Made by a program: the position numbers and the translations under genes. The notes below the pieces were generated by a model. The model made no database searches. It was not told the origin of the DNA and saw nothing but the letters and a program-made list of their open reading frames with translations. Shown piece after piece: positions 1 to 10,901 of a stretch of DNA of 64,000 bases (positions within the stretch are counted from its first letter, which is position 1; each line of letters begins with the position of its first letter). Source of the stretch: Mesodorylaimus sp. YZB2_4 (lineage: Eukaryota; Nematoda; Enoplea; Dorylaimida; Dorylaimidae); the NCBI GenBank assembly GCA_030248295.1, contig JASANH010000630.1, forward strand, positions 62,001 through 126,000. Direction: 5' to 3'.

Positions 1-2295
1 AGTCATGGGCATAGTCGTTGATCCACCAAATGTCTCCAAGTATTCTTCCATTCTCAACACCGATTGTAACGTACTAAATCGACAACACAGCATTTCACGA
101 AACGGTATACGAAAATCTTTGTTATATTTCGCGTATAAAATTGGATTTAATGTAGAATTAGCATAACCTAACCAGAGTACTAAGCTCTCCAACCATCCCG
201 GTATAAAGCATTGGGACGATGATGTCGAACATAATAAAGCTCTGATAAGGGTGACTGTGAAAAATGGGATCCAACACAGAAGAAAGCAACCCATAATAAG
301 ACCCAATGTTTTCAAGGCCCTCGTCTCAGTTTTACTTTGTTGACTAGCCGCTCTACCCGAATGATCTTTACGATGTCGACGACGGCGCTGACGATTTTGA
401 TGATGATATAATTGATTAGATCTAGATTTTTGATCAATTTGTTTTCCATTTTCGATTATTCGAATTTCAATTTTTGGAGAATATTCGCCTGGTTCATTTT
501 GAAGTTGGTGACTTGGCGAGCGCCTTTTTTGGCAAATTTGGGCTGCGGATGGACGACGACGCCGCGTCAGCGATCCAACGAAGTCTGAAAATGAATTAAA
601 TCGATTTTGCCAACGAGAAAATATCGATTGATAAGATGATCGAAAACAATTCCCCAGTGGATAGTGGCCACTTGAGCAGCTGGATGATTGGATAAAATGG
701 TTTCCAAGAATGCCTGATTCGGAGTGATTTGGAGTGGACAAGGAAGTTTTGTCTGATTGTGACCATTTGATGGAACAATGGCGATGATGCCTCGATGATG
801 CCTCGTTTTCTTGCTTCTTATCACCATCTGGTTCTTGTATCAACGACGTGGTTCTGGAAGGACTCGAGCTTTGTATCACTGATAGCCTCGTTTCTTCAGT
901 CGGGCTTTTTATCATGGACCACTCATTTTCTGTGGTTGGGCTTTTTATCACAGATACGCGTTTCTGATTATCGCTTGGATGACTGGGGCTGGACATATTT
1001 TCTTTATCGCTGCTCAAATACTTAGCAGCTGCCAACTTTTCTTGGTCGTCATTTCGATTTACTGCCAACCCGTTCTCGTTATCACCCGAACGCCTAGTCA
1101 CTGATGAGATGTCGTCATCGTCGCACTGTCGTTCCATAGTTGTGGTGGTGCCGATGGTTTGAGATCTTATCTCGAACAAGAGGCCTTCATCATCGCTTTG
1201 ATTTCTTATCGCTGATGTATCGTCCTTACCGTTTCTGATTGCTGATATGCAACATTTATCTTTCCCTGCCCCAGGCTTATCGTTGGTGGACGTCCATCCC
1301 TTTTTGCGCTGTCCATCAAATCGAGGACATCCATCGTCCTCCTCAAACCCACAGTTTTCGCAGTTCTCATTAAAATCTTGATCAAAATCCACAAAATTTA
1401 TGCGGTTTTCGGCCGAGAGCAATTGGCACGTGGGAGTGTGGAGAATATTATCGCATTCCCACTTCTTACTGGACGAAACTGGCGACCCGCCATCATCGCT
1501 CAAGGCCTCGGATCTCAAATTCGCACTGGCTGATCGGACGGCTGATGACATACCCCAATCCGAGTTGTTGGCAGTGGCTGTGCAATGACCAAGAAAACGA
1601 CTCGTTAAACTCTTTCGATGCGGCGCGCTCAAAGCTGACGCTTTCCTGTCAGCCATGGTTAGTCTACGTGCCGCTTTGAAGATCTTATAGTTGACGGCGA
1701 GAATAATAGTAGCTGGTATGTAGAATGAGGCCATTGTGGCGTAGATCTGATAACCCATGTGATCAGTGACCATGCATTTACCATCTTCGGACGGTTTCCA
1801 AAAGGCGATCGGTGGGAGGAAGCTCACCAGAACGGCCATGACCCAAACCATGATCACATAGGCCAGCATACGCCTGCTTGTACGTTTTGGTCCGTAGGTC
1901 AAAGGACGCGTAATTGCTGAATATCGATCGACACTGATAGCGCATAGACTCAGTATAGATGCAGTGCACAGTGTCACATCGGCCGATGTCCACACGTCGC
2001 ACATAAATTGCCCGAACGCCCATCGACCCAATATCAAATATAGAAAGGCCAGAGGCATAACAAATACTCCGACGCATAAGTCTGCTACGGCCAACGAGAC
2101 CAGAAGATAATTGGCCGGTTGACTACGTAATTTCCTAACCAAAACCACTGCCAAGCACACCAATGTGTTGCCGATCAGTGTGCAGCACATGAGTAATATG
2201 GCTAGGCATGTCAATAGGATTACTGTAGCCAAGGCGTGCGGGCCTTCGTGGAGATGGTAATAGAGGCCGCGAGGAATCGACGTCGACGAGTTCAT
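1..2295 (-). CDS. Biogenic-amine GPCR (serotonin/dopamine-receptor-like), 3' end beyond window
   Basis: An uninterrupted frame of 765 codons runs from ATG 2295 to the left edge, with no stop or intron, so the C-terminus is cut off. It is a class A seven-helix receptor. TM1 covers about residues 20-45. TM3 carries the amine-binding Asp in CDVWTSADVTLCTAS, followed by ISVDRY, the DRY motif. The conserved TM3 and ECL2 cysteines are present (QFMCDVW; DGKCMV). TM5 has ASFYIP, TM6 has FLLCWIPFF and TM7 has WLGYANSTLNPILY, followed by a short tail with CC. These are aminergic signatures; TM3-ICL2 resembles 5-HT1/5-HT7 and D2-like receptors, and I cannot choose the ligand. The third intracellular loop is exceptionally long, about residues 213-650, rich in Ser/Asp/Asn, with degenerate repeats such as SAIRN, SVIKSPT, SMIKSPT and SVIQSS. 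The start is the first Met before TM1. Expected role: plasma-membrane amine receptor coupled to G proteins. Confidence 0.88.
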   Translation of the reverse strand, partial: MNSSTSIPRGLYYHLHEGPHALATVILLTCLAILLMCCTLIGNTLVCLAVVLVRKLRSQPANYLLVSLAVADLCVGVFVMPLAFLYLILGRWAFGQFMCDVWTSADVTLCTASILSLCAISVDRYSAITRPLTYGPKRTSRRMLAYVIMVWVMAVLVSFLPPIAFWKPSEDGKCMVTDHMGYQIYATMASFYIPATIILAVNYKIFKAARRLTMADRKASALSAPHRKSLTSRFLGHCTATANNSDWGMSSAVRSASANLRSEALSDDGGSPVSSSKKWECDNILHTPTCQLLSAENRINFVDFDQDFNENCENCGFEEDDGCPRFDGQRKKGWTSTNDKPGAGKDKCCISAIRNGKDDTSAIRNQSDDEGLLFEIRSQTIGTTTTMERQCDDDDISSVTRRSGDNENGLAVNRNDDQEKLAAAKYLSSDKENMSSPSHPSDNQKRVSVIKSPTTENEWSMIKSPTEETRLSVIQSSSPSRTTSLIQEPDGDKKQENEASSRHHRHCSIKWSQSDKTSLSTPNHSESGILGNHFIQSSSCSSGHYPLGNCFRSSYQSIFSRWQNRFNSFSDFVGSLTRRRRPSAAQICQKRRSPSHQLQNEPGEYSPKIEIRIIENGKQIDQKSRSNQLYHHQNRQRRRRHRKDHSGRAASQQSKTETRALKTLGLIMGCFLLCWIPFFTVTLIRALLCSTSSSQCFIPGWLESLVLWLGYANSTLNPILYAKYNKDFRIPFREMLCCRFSTLQSVLRMEEYLETFGGSTTMPMT

Positions 2296-5200
2296 GGTGC
2301 AAGGTAGTGTAAAGTGCCACTTGAAGGCTGGGAAGCCTTGATATGTGGAGAAAATTGATCAGGCGGCGAAAAGGTCTGAAAGGAAAGATGAAGCAAAAGG
2401 TTGATAAGGTTGCGGACGGATAGTTATTAGGGTCCTTGTGAAAGCAACACTGCTCGTTCACTGAAATATGACCGCTTCGTACGAATAGAACGCAGCCAGC
2501 ACAATTTTCATCGGTTTTGATACCGACGTGTACCCGAACACCTCGCAAACTGTGGCCGTTGAGGTCAAACTGGGGGTGTAACTAAGTCTGGTTTGTGGAA
2601 GAAAGAGCGTGTGCGTGAGCGTGGCAGGACAGCCCGGCCACCTGTTGCAAAATGAAGCAGTCTGGTCAGAGGGATGGTATTTGCTGTTCCAGCAGTAAAA
2701 AGTGCCACGGAAAGTGGAAGGTGGAACCTTCCTACAACTTACACTTAGGTTGGAGTCGCACTTGCACTCGGTACCTAGTACTGTACCTAGAACGTACTTG
2801 AGATCGATACTTATTGTTGGTAAGGAATTCCTGCAGTTTTCTAAGCAAGCGCGTGCCCAGTAACAGGGTGCAGGTCAACCCGCGCCCTGTTACTTGAACG
2901 TACTCACCATCAGTATTACGAAAACCAGACTCTGATCGCGACTTTTTGGTGATACCAAGAGCCGTACTAACGATAGTCCTAGCTCACACAGTGCGACTGT
3001 GGCCTTACGCGCTTTACGCGCCTCACACACATCTTCGAAAGGCCCATAACCCTGCAGACCCAGAAGAACGATAACACGAGCGAAACATGACCCACTACTC
3101 GTATTTGTACCCGTATAACTATAAAATCCCATGCTGTCATGCCATGCCTGACACGACATGCAGCATCAAGAGGAACCATCGAGGTCGGCATCAGGGCTAA
3201 CAAGCGAGTGATGACAATTCACATTCGCTTCCGCTAACAGTGGGACTCTATTTTAGCGTCTCTCAAGAGAAAAACGTCCCCAAAAGCCTGTAGGCATGTC
3301 GACGAATAAATGAGGCAACGGTTACGCTCAACATTGGATCCATTTCCCCCGAGGCCAACTATGATTGCTAGTTCTAGCTAAACGCTAACATGAGAGAAGA
3401 AGCGTTTTCTTACCACCTTCCTCCAACCTGCTCTCATATCCGCACTCTTACACGCTATACCATTATCTATCCATCCATCTATCCAATCCATTCGCTCCGT
3501 GGTAGCCAAGGCCGAGGCTTGATGCCGGCAGCTAAGGTTTGGCAGCAGCCCGCTTTTCCCTCCTCAAAACCCGTTAATTTCCCCAACCGGGATCTGAGGC
3601 GGACTCGGGTTCGTTTTTCTTATATAAACACACCGGCATAAGGCTCTCGGCGACGTGCCACGTTTTCTTAATGGCCAGCAAGCGAGACCATTTTTCTAAT
3701 ACGGTGTACATTGGAGAAGATGTGTGCTCTTAGTTTAATTAGCGCCTCATACACTTGGCACATTTGGAAGCACCCATTTTTCCTACCACTTTCTTTTTTC
3801 TAATCTTCACTGACATTGCCCATCCTGTACTCGCTGCTCGTTCGCGACCCGAATGCAGCTCGGGTTACAAAAGGCTAGCAGTGGACTCGTACTGGGGCGG
3901 GGTGTCGAGGCGGGTGAATGGAGCTATGAGCCGAACTAACAAGTAAGCTAACGATCTGGCACGGACAGGCCTTGTGTCAACAATGGTGATCATGCAGCAT
4001 GTTATCAAACTTGCTCATGAATTATTTTAGCACACTGATAATGTCTACAGATGGAATCATCGCAAAAGATGGTTTCAAGCAGTTGGTCTCTCAAATCTCC
4101 TTGTGTCTACTCCGTGTCAAGTATTCTGTACGACTACGAGGCCTCTTCAGCACTTGCTTCTCTTCTTCCACCTTTTTCTGCAAATGTGTTTGCTGGAGGC
4201 AAGAAAAATCTTTTAAACGCGAAAACATGCAAACATAAATTTTTTGGTTTCCTCGCCACCCAACCCATCCTTCAGAAAAACTTCAAAAACCTGGTAACTG
4301 CTAAAGTCACCCAACATGCTCGCATATATTTGCATTTTCTAAATACACTATCGATTGAAAGCAGGCTTTGGCGAGGCTCAAAAGTGAAAACCATCAAGTT
4401 AAGTCCCATGGGAATAAAGTCGTAATTTGCTCCTTGTCTATCAAAACTCAAAAGAAAACGAACAAAGGACAAAAACCCAGTCTTTGTTCAGAAGCACTGC
4501 ACAGCAAAGTCACACAAACACACGCTATTGCTTCAGAGTTAAGAACAGTAAATTTGGAATGCCAGCCCAACCAGGATGTTCCCAGAAATCTGTGTGAAAC
4601 CCTCCTATAACAAATTGATAAAGAATTTCCAGCAGTCGCAATCTTTAATTTCCTGTGCCCTCTTCATTTAGTTCCAAGATTGTGTTTCCAGGCTCTCAAG
4701 CATTTTTCACAACATGCAGCGCTTTCTAAAAGAATGCTTTCTTATCTCTTTTTCAGGTTACTTCAATTTCAGGAATCCGATAGCATGGAAAATTTATGAA
4801 GCTACAAGTCATTTCCGTAAATGGAATGACCTGGGAAAGAATGCTGGAGAAAGAGAAATCCTGCTGAAGGTTGTTGGAGTAAGAAAATTGGTGAGAAACA
4901 AAAAATTTTCTTTCGTCTGATTGTGAGCACTCGTCTGCAATCAAAGAGCAAATACAGCTAAGGAATGGCGTTGGGGTCTGTAAAATTTCCTCTTTGGTTA
5001 TAAGCCTGAATCACAGACAGTCAGCGAAAACCATACTCTGAATCAGGGAAAATAAGAAAAATAACTTTCTACATCATTACTCACTCTGACCTTAGACTCT
5101 GCTTTATTTCAAAAAACGTGGTTAGAACAGCACGGCAGACAAAGTTTTCACGTCTTTTAAAGTTCTGGTTGATTTTAAGAAAGAGAAAAAACATACTGTA

Positions 5201-5381
5201 GCTGGATTTCTTCAAATAAATTAGCCTTGTGGCACAAGTTACTGTACGGTCTCTGCGAGAGAGTTTCAAGTCTGGAAACTGTACATATCATAAACGGACA
5301 GCCACATACAGTAGATACTCACACACTGCGTCAATGCTCCTTCCTGCTTTTCTAAACTTCACTATGCATTTTTGCAGCCCA
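2296..5381. other. No recognisable gene; upstream region of the amine receptor
   Basis: I see no convincing coding exon here on either strand. Short open frames lack family signatures. A TATA-like TTATATAAA lies near 3621-3629 on the plus strand, but no recognisable gene follows it. Confidence 0.4.
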
Positions 5382-5545
5382 GTAAAAAATAACACCCCGT
5401 GCAGCTGCTCCATAAAAACTCATAGTTTTGCTGCTGCCTGAAATTCAAATATAATGGAATATTTTTTGGCAAATTATTTCATTATATTTAAATTTCAGGC
5501 AGCAGCTAAACTATGAGTTTTTATGGACGGGGTGTTATTTTTTCC
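5382..5545. mobile_element. Snap-back inverted repeat (MITE-like hairpin)
   Basis: Two arms of about 65-70 bases are near-perfect reverse complements around a spacer of about 24 AT-rich bases. The left arm contains AATAACACCCCGT and CATAAAAACTCATAG; the right arm ends ACGGGGTGTTATTTTTT. The left arm carries a 9-base insertion (about 5401-5409). Both arms contain GCTGCTGCCTGAAATT or its complement. There is no coding capacity. Shape and size fit a foldback MITE, or a source of a long hairpin RNA if transcribed. Confidence 0.7.
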
Positions 5546-6476
5546 GAAACCGCAAAAAAAGCACAGTGGACTTTGGAAATATGAAGGTTGAAAAAGATTT
5601 ATTTCTTCTTAGAAAACCTCACCTTTTCTATCCTCTATCACCAGTCCAACCGATCACTTTCAGACTTGATCGTACGCTTTATCTGGCGCTCTGGAATTTC
5701 TAGTTTAGCAATGACGAGTTCGTAAGCGTTTCATTTTTCAGAAAACAAAACATTTTCGCATGAAGAAGTACCTCGCTTCGACCTTCTGATTTATGAATTC
5801 CAAAAGCACTTATCGTTTATATTTTCGCAAGCTGCGCTCGTTCTGCCATTTTTCTTCGTCATATCTTTTCAATGTGGTCCTCGGTGGCTAAAAAATTTTC
5901 TGTGCGTTCATGTGCAATTTTCCCACGATCAAAGTGCCGTTGCGTGAAAGTTGATTCGAACTTGCTGTGACTGAAATGCTAAAATGAATTTTACACGCGA
6001 CTGGTGGGGTAGCCTGATCGTGGTATATGACCATGGCCAAAGGACTTTTTAGTTCCCCTGGATCTAGGCCAGGCCACATAGTTTAGCGGAAATGGAAGAA
6101 AGTTCTCTGATGAAATCGCTGATCTAATTCCGACTGTACCCTGGTGCTACTACTTCTGACCTGCTGCCATCAATGTCTCTTTCCTTGCAAAAAAAGAATT
6201 TATGACCAGCAAAACATTGTGGCATGAGAGAAGCATTTCGAATAGCTCATTTCTTATTGTCCTGGCTCTGATATTCAAAACCATAAATTAGAGGAAACGG
6301 AATAATGAATTGCGGGGTATTAATTCTTTGACAGCCCTTCTTCACTCTGGTATGCACCAAAGTTTTGGAAAACTTTGCACGCTTTCTCCAGGTTGCACAC
6401 GGCTTGAAAAATTTACCTTGCATTCAAAGATGTCGGAGGTGTTGTGACAGGGTTTTTCAATCATGAGGTCACTCAC

Positions 6477-6571
6477 AAGGGGCCAAATCGTGCTCTTGCA
6501 TAAGGGGCCAAATCGTGCTCTTGCATAAGGGGCCAAATCGTGCTCTTGCATAAGGGGCCAAATCGTGCTCT
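6477..6571. repeat. 25-base tandem repeat, about four copies
   Basis: The unit AAGGGGCCAAATCGTGCTCT plus a short TTGCAT linker repeats almost without change about four times. The last copy diverges after GTGCTCTTA. The near-identity suggests recent expansion. It is a minisatellite with no coding meaning. Confidence 0.9.
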
Positions 6572-7556
6572 TATCCCCCAAAGTGGTATTTTTTATGTTT
6601 ACACAGCTATCAAAACTCTATGAATGATTTTGATTGATAGGCTTTCTGAGCCTCCACCCTCACATGGGCAAGACGCAGGGTTTCAATTTTCACATGGCCC
6701 TCACAACTCGTCCCCATGCAAGTAGCCCCCGCCACATCTCGTCCCTGAGCATTTGTGTCGAGTATCAAAGCGGGCTATATGGGAGATTTTGCCAATGCAC
6801 ATTTTTGTTTGGAATCAGTAGGCTGTATCTCTAAGAAGCCTCGCTTAGAATATTCTTATTGAGAGCCTGATTATTTCGAAAATGGCGAATTCGGACGCGG
6901 AAAAACCATTTGAGAGCGCTTTTCAAGGGCTTCAAGATAGGCTATTACTGATCAGTTCAAATGATCAACAGTTAAAGTTATCGACCACGATTAGTTAAAA
7001 TTGCCTGAATTGGCGCGCAGTTTATTAGCCATGTGCGTAATAACTGTGGTTTGTAGTGCGAAATTCGGGGTGTTTTAGAAAGATGTACTGACACCAGGCT
7101 ACTAATTCTAAGAAAAAATCCAATAAGATATCTCTGTGCTCTCAGATATCGCAACCTTCAAATGTTTTTTTTATTTTGTTCATTTTTGGAAATGTTAGAA
7201 GGAATAACTAAGCCTTCAAATTCTGCCAAAATATCAAATTCCGCAATGTCTGGCATCGGTATTTCCAAGCTTCCTTGAGATTGCAATCTTTTTAAGGTTT
7301 TTGCAATTTTTGCGGTCTTTCAAAGCTTTTCAGCTTTTCTAAGGCTACAATCATCTTCAAGTTTTATGCAGTCCTTTAAGACTACCATACTATCGATTAT
7401 GTGCCTGATCACGGCTGATCACGGGACCAAAATTTGGATCATCATCTGATCAAAAAATTTGACTGGCTAGGCCTCGGTCGGGTCTCTCAGAAACCCTCTC
7501 TTACTTGTTTCATGACGACATAAATGTAATATAGAATGACTGAGGGGCGAGTTGTA

Positions 7557-7579
7557 GGGGGGGGGGGGGGGGGGGGGGG
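7557..7579 (+). repeat. Poly-G run
   Basis: A run of 23 consecutive G residues. It could form a G-quadruplex and is prone to sequencing length error. A shorter run of 14 G lies at 50074-50087. Confidence 0.9.
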
Positions 7580-9130
7580 CTTCCCACAAACCAACTACTT
7601 CATGCGAAAGAGCGATCAGGCGTGTGTTCTCTCTATGAAACATCTCCGATGGGTCGAAGACGTAAAACCCTTGGCAAAATGTTGGCCAGTTTTGAAGAGA
7701 TTTAGTTTTAAGTTCAGTACTGACCCTTGCAGTTTCAGTTTCATAATACTTTTAAATAGTTGGTCCGCTGTCAGTAATAGGTTCAGGTTTGCTAAAAATA
7801 ACATTCAGTGCAACACTAGCGGTTACTGCAAACAGAAAAACATTATCGAACAGACAGTTAGATATTCGATACAGTAAAAATGGAAATCACCGATCAGAAG
7901 AAATTGCAACAGACTCGTTCCAAGCCACCAACATTTCCCTCCATGGAAGGGGCGGCCTGCAAATGCTACAGCAAAATATCATGAAAGGAGGCTTTTTCTG
8001 GGGCCATTTTTAGGCCTACCCCTGACAGAGAAATTAAGAATCCCGAAATGCCATAGCATGCTATCGACGCGTGTTTTTTATGCAGAGCCGTTGCAACCGG
8101 TGGAATTCAAACTATTGCGATGGTGATAAGCTGGAATACATGTTTCTGTTTGGAAGAAAAGACCAGTTTCTGGCGGGACGATAGCCACTCACTATTCACT
8201 CTTTTTACTCCACCTGAAAACGCTGAATTCTGTGAGATCATGGGTGACGTATTCAGTGCGTCACATGTGCTTGTTCGTAAAGCCGCGCGCGCGGGGCTGC
8301 AAAGATGGGTTGTAAATTGTGATCACAAGAGAGACAGCCTTCAGCTGGATCAGCTAAGCTCATCTGAGCAAGTCGATTGGAGTTGGGGTGTCATTTCCTT
8401 CAAGATCGCATGCTACCGTCGAGATAGGTGATTCCATCGTGTTATACCTAATTGCGATATCAGAAAATTTAACGATGTGCACGAATCGTGATCCTGACAC
8501 CAAAGGGTGCGGCCACTTGGTGTGGAGGCGCATTTGATTCCTGCTGGATGCAATACCTCTTGCTGGTTTTGTGCCTGGGGGAGGGGGTCCCATCCCAGGA
8601 TGCCAGAGGCTGGGGGCGGGCGGCATCATGCGGTATCGTCACAAATGGCAGCTGGTCATATGGGGTGGAAGCAGGTAGATAAGATGTAGGACGTTGCTGG
8701 GCCGCACAAAATTATTTCATCAGAAGGGTTTAGCCTCCGCAGCATTGCAAGTATTGCATTGCAGTATTGCAAGTATTGTAAAAGTAGCATGCTAACCCTG
8801 ATATCACGTACACATCTATGGCATGCTCACGATCAGTAGGACTTAAGTTGCTGACAAATGGGGTGGAAATGGGTTGAACAGTTAAACAGCATCCCTTCTA
8901 TAGCAGCACGCCCACATGGCACACATATAATTCCAGAGCCCATTTCTGATTTTTTAGCTACAACACGCTATTAAACGCCTTTTTGGCGAAAAACCTTTAT
9001 TTTTTCACATTATGACTGGTAAAGTCACTCAAACACCCTCATATGTATGAACTGAATGAAAATTGTCGATTTTGGGCTCTGGTGGTCCCAAAATCAAACT
9101 TTCACGGTCTGACCCTCTTCTATCATACTT

Positions 9131-9778
9131 TTAATAATCTAAACTGTAAAACATACGGGCTGGAAAGCGGTAGGTCGACGGTATATACCTATGCGTCAAT
9201 CCCACCTCATTCCACCACTTCTTACTCGTCTTGCCCCGCCAACTACGCTTAGCTAGCCAGTTCCTCTGCAAATCATCAAAAGTGATTAACCTTTCGTAAT
9301 ATAACTTCATAGCTAGGGCATTATCATCGGCCCTATATTGCCTCCGTTTCGATGCATATCGCCATAAATTTTTATCGTCGTAATAAGGATCCAAGGCCAA
9401 TCGCCACACACGTTCGTCGGTTCGATCGAGATACAACTCGGGTCTGGTTCGGCGATACCCCCGATAGGTGCCTGGATCGTACCACAGTTGAGTGTATGGC
9501 GAATCCACGTAGTAGGTGCGATAATCACGGAGCCAGGATGGTGTGCGGCCGTAGTAATTATGCCAAAATATAGGATCGGCTTTATTACTCACCACTTTTT
9601 GCTGCTCAGTATTTTGAACTGAAGGTCTTTGGGACAAAATCATAACTTGATAATTGGTTGATGGGAAATTGATGTTCTTGGTGGACGTTCTTGTGGTGAG
9701 TGGCAACGAGGCACTTCGACGCGTATAACGACTTCGAGCATCCAATGAACGGGATCGACTACGACGATATTGGCTCAT
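9131..9778 (-). CDS. Unrecognised Tyr/Trp/Arg-rich 215-residue protein
   Basis: A single-exon frame of 215 residues starts at ATG 9778 in a good context (ACAAAAATGAG) about 105 bases downstream of a TATA box. It has no signal peptide or membrane segment. The first ~40 residues are Arg/Ser-rich (RRSRSRSLDARSRYTRRS). Residues ~70-215 are dominated by aromatic and arginine residues with recurring W/Y spacing (FWHNYYGRTPSWLRDY, LWYDPGTYRGYRRTR, DPYYDDKNLWRYASKRR), ending FYSLDY. The composition loosely recalls cytoskeletal or thick-filament accessory proteins such as the WYR-domain protein flightin, but I cannot align it and do not claim homology. It is very probably a real gene given length, promoter and composition; its function is unknown. 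Confidence 0.7.
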   Translation of the reverse strand: MSQYRRSRSRSLDARSRYTRRSASLPLTTRTSTKNINFPSTNYQVMILSQRPSVQNTEQQKVVSNKADPIFWHNYYGRTPSWLRDYRTYYVDSPYTQLWYDPGTYRGYRRTRPELYLDRTDERVWRLALDPYYDDKNLWRYASKRRQYRADDNALAMKLYYERLITFDDLQRNWLAKRSWRGKTSKKWWNEVGLTHRYIPSTYRFPARMFYSLDY

Positions 9779-9882
9779 TTTTGTTGCAGAAAATTTAAAA
9801 TTTCTGAGATAAACTTGTTAGAGAGAGAGTACAATCGAAAACCTTTTTTCTTAAACTATTGGAAGTGAAATATACTTGTCCG

Positions 9883-9891
9883 CTTTATATA
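9883..9891 (-). promoter_or_regulatory. TATA box of the Tyr/Trp/Arg-rich gene
   Basis: The minus strand reads CTCCTTATATAAAGCGG, a strong TATATAAAG match about 105 bases upstream of ATG 9778. With no intron evident between them, the 5' UTR would be about 75-80 bases. Confidence 0.6.
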
Positions 9892-10901
9892 AGGAGCAGT
9901 AAAAAGATGACTAACCGTCAGCACTAGTTTTCCAGAGCCCTCTGACAGCTACACGCTGATGCACTTAAACTTCCGAGAAATGCACTGTGTACATAGGCGT
10001 CTAGAAAATGAGAAAACTAGACACATATCGTACTTGAACAGTTTTGTTAACTTTCTAGGCTGAAAGCGGCTTTTGTTTGGAAGTCTCTGAGAATATGCAA
10101 ACATTTGTTGAAGTAAGTACATAGATCAAGCCTAGGACTATGCGGCTCGCTCTATCCAATTTGGTGGGGCAAGCAATACTGGTTTAATGACTCAGGCTAC
10201 TCGGACGTCAGATTGCTTGTCAAAATAAAATATGTAAGCACAAACTAAAGTTGGTAGTGGCCCTTATGTGTGTCTTCGAACGATACTACCATCTACATAT
10301 GTGTGATTATGACAGAGAATCCCCCGCTTTGCTTTCCCCAAAACCAACCTAAACTACTGTACATATGAATATGCACCCGCACGACCGTGTGAATACCCGC
10401 AGGGGAAGTTAGGAACTATCGAACAGGCACAAGATAGAAATTTAAATTCAAATTCAGCTGCGAAGGAAAATCTTCATTATAAATTTGTTTTGACAAAAGT
10501 TTCGATTATCTGAAGCCCTTGCCTCTTGACTCTTTCTCAAGTAGCAAAGCGCAATACGTGTTGTGAAGATCCGGAATGGCTTCGTTGACAAAGCAGAAAC
10601 CTTCTGCTCTCAAAAGATTGTCCCAAGGCAAAAGACTATTTTCTCTAGCTGGCTACAAGTAAAGGCATTTACAGATCGTAATCATCTAGTCTTGATGAGC
10701 TGTTTTGACGCACTTGAACTTCTTGATATTGAGGAAAATTGCTAGAAATGGTGGGCGTGTTCAAACTAATGAATAGTTTGGCCCAAGAAAATAACTCAAA
10801 TGCCGTTTTCTAATCTCCTTTGGCTGAACCTGGCACAGAGACTTCCCAGATGTTAGCCAGTTTTATATTTCCCTGTCGCTCTAACTAGCCGCTTTGGAAT
10901 C

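Larger units (their letters stand above)
5546..9130. other. Gene-poor stretch
   Basis: Apart from the tandem array at 6477 and the poly-G run at 7557, I see no supported gene. Open frames around 7536-8013 and 8120-8682 have no start context, splice structure or family motif that would make them convincing. Confidence 0.4.

Noticed and set aside
7536-7877. 113-residue frame starting beside the poly-G run
   Set aside because: The N-terminus is the poly-G homopolymer and nothing downstream shows family motifs or splice sites.
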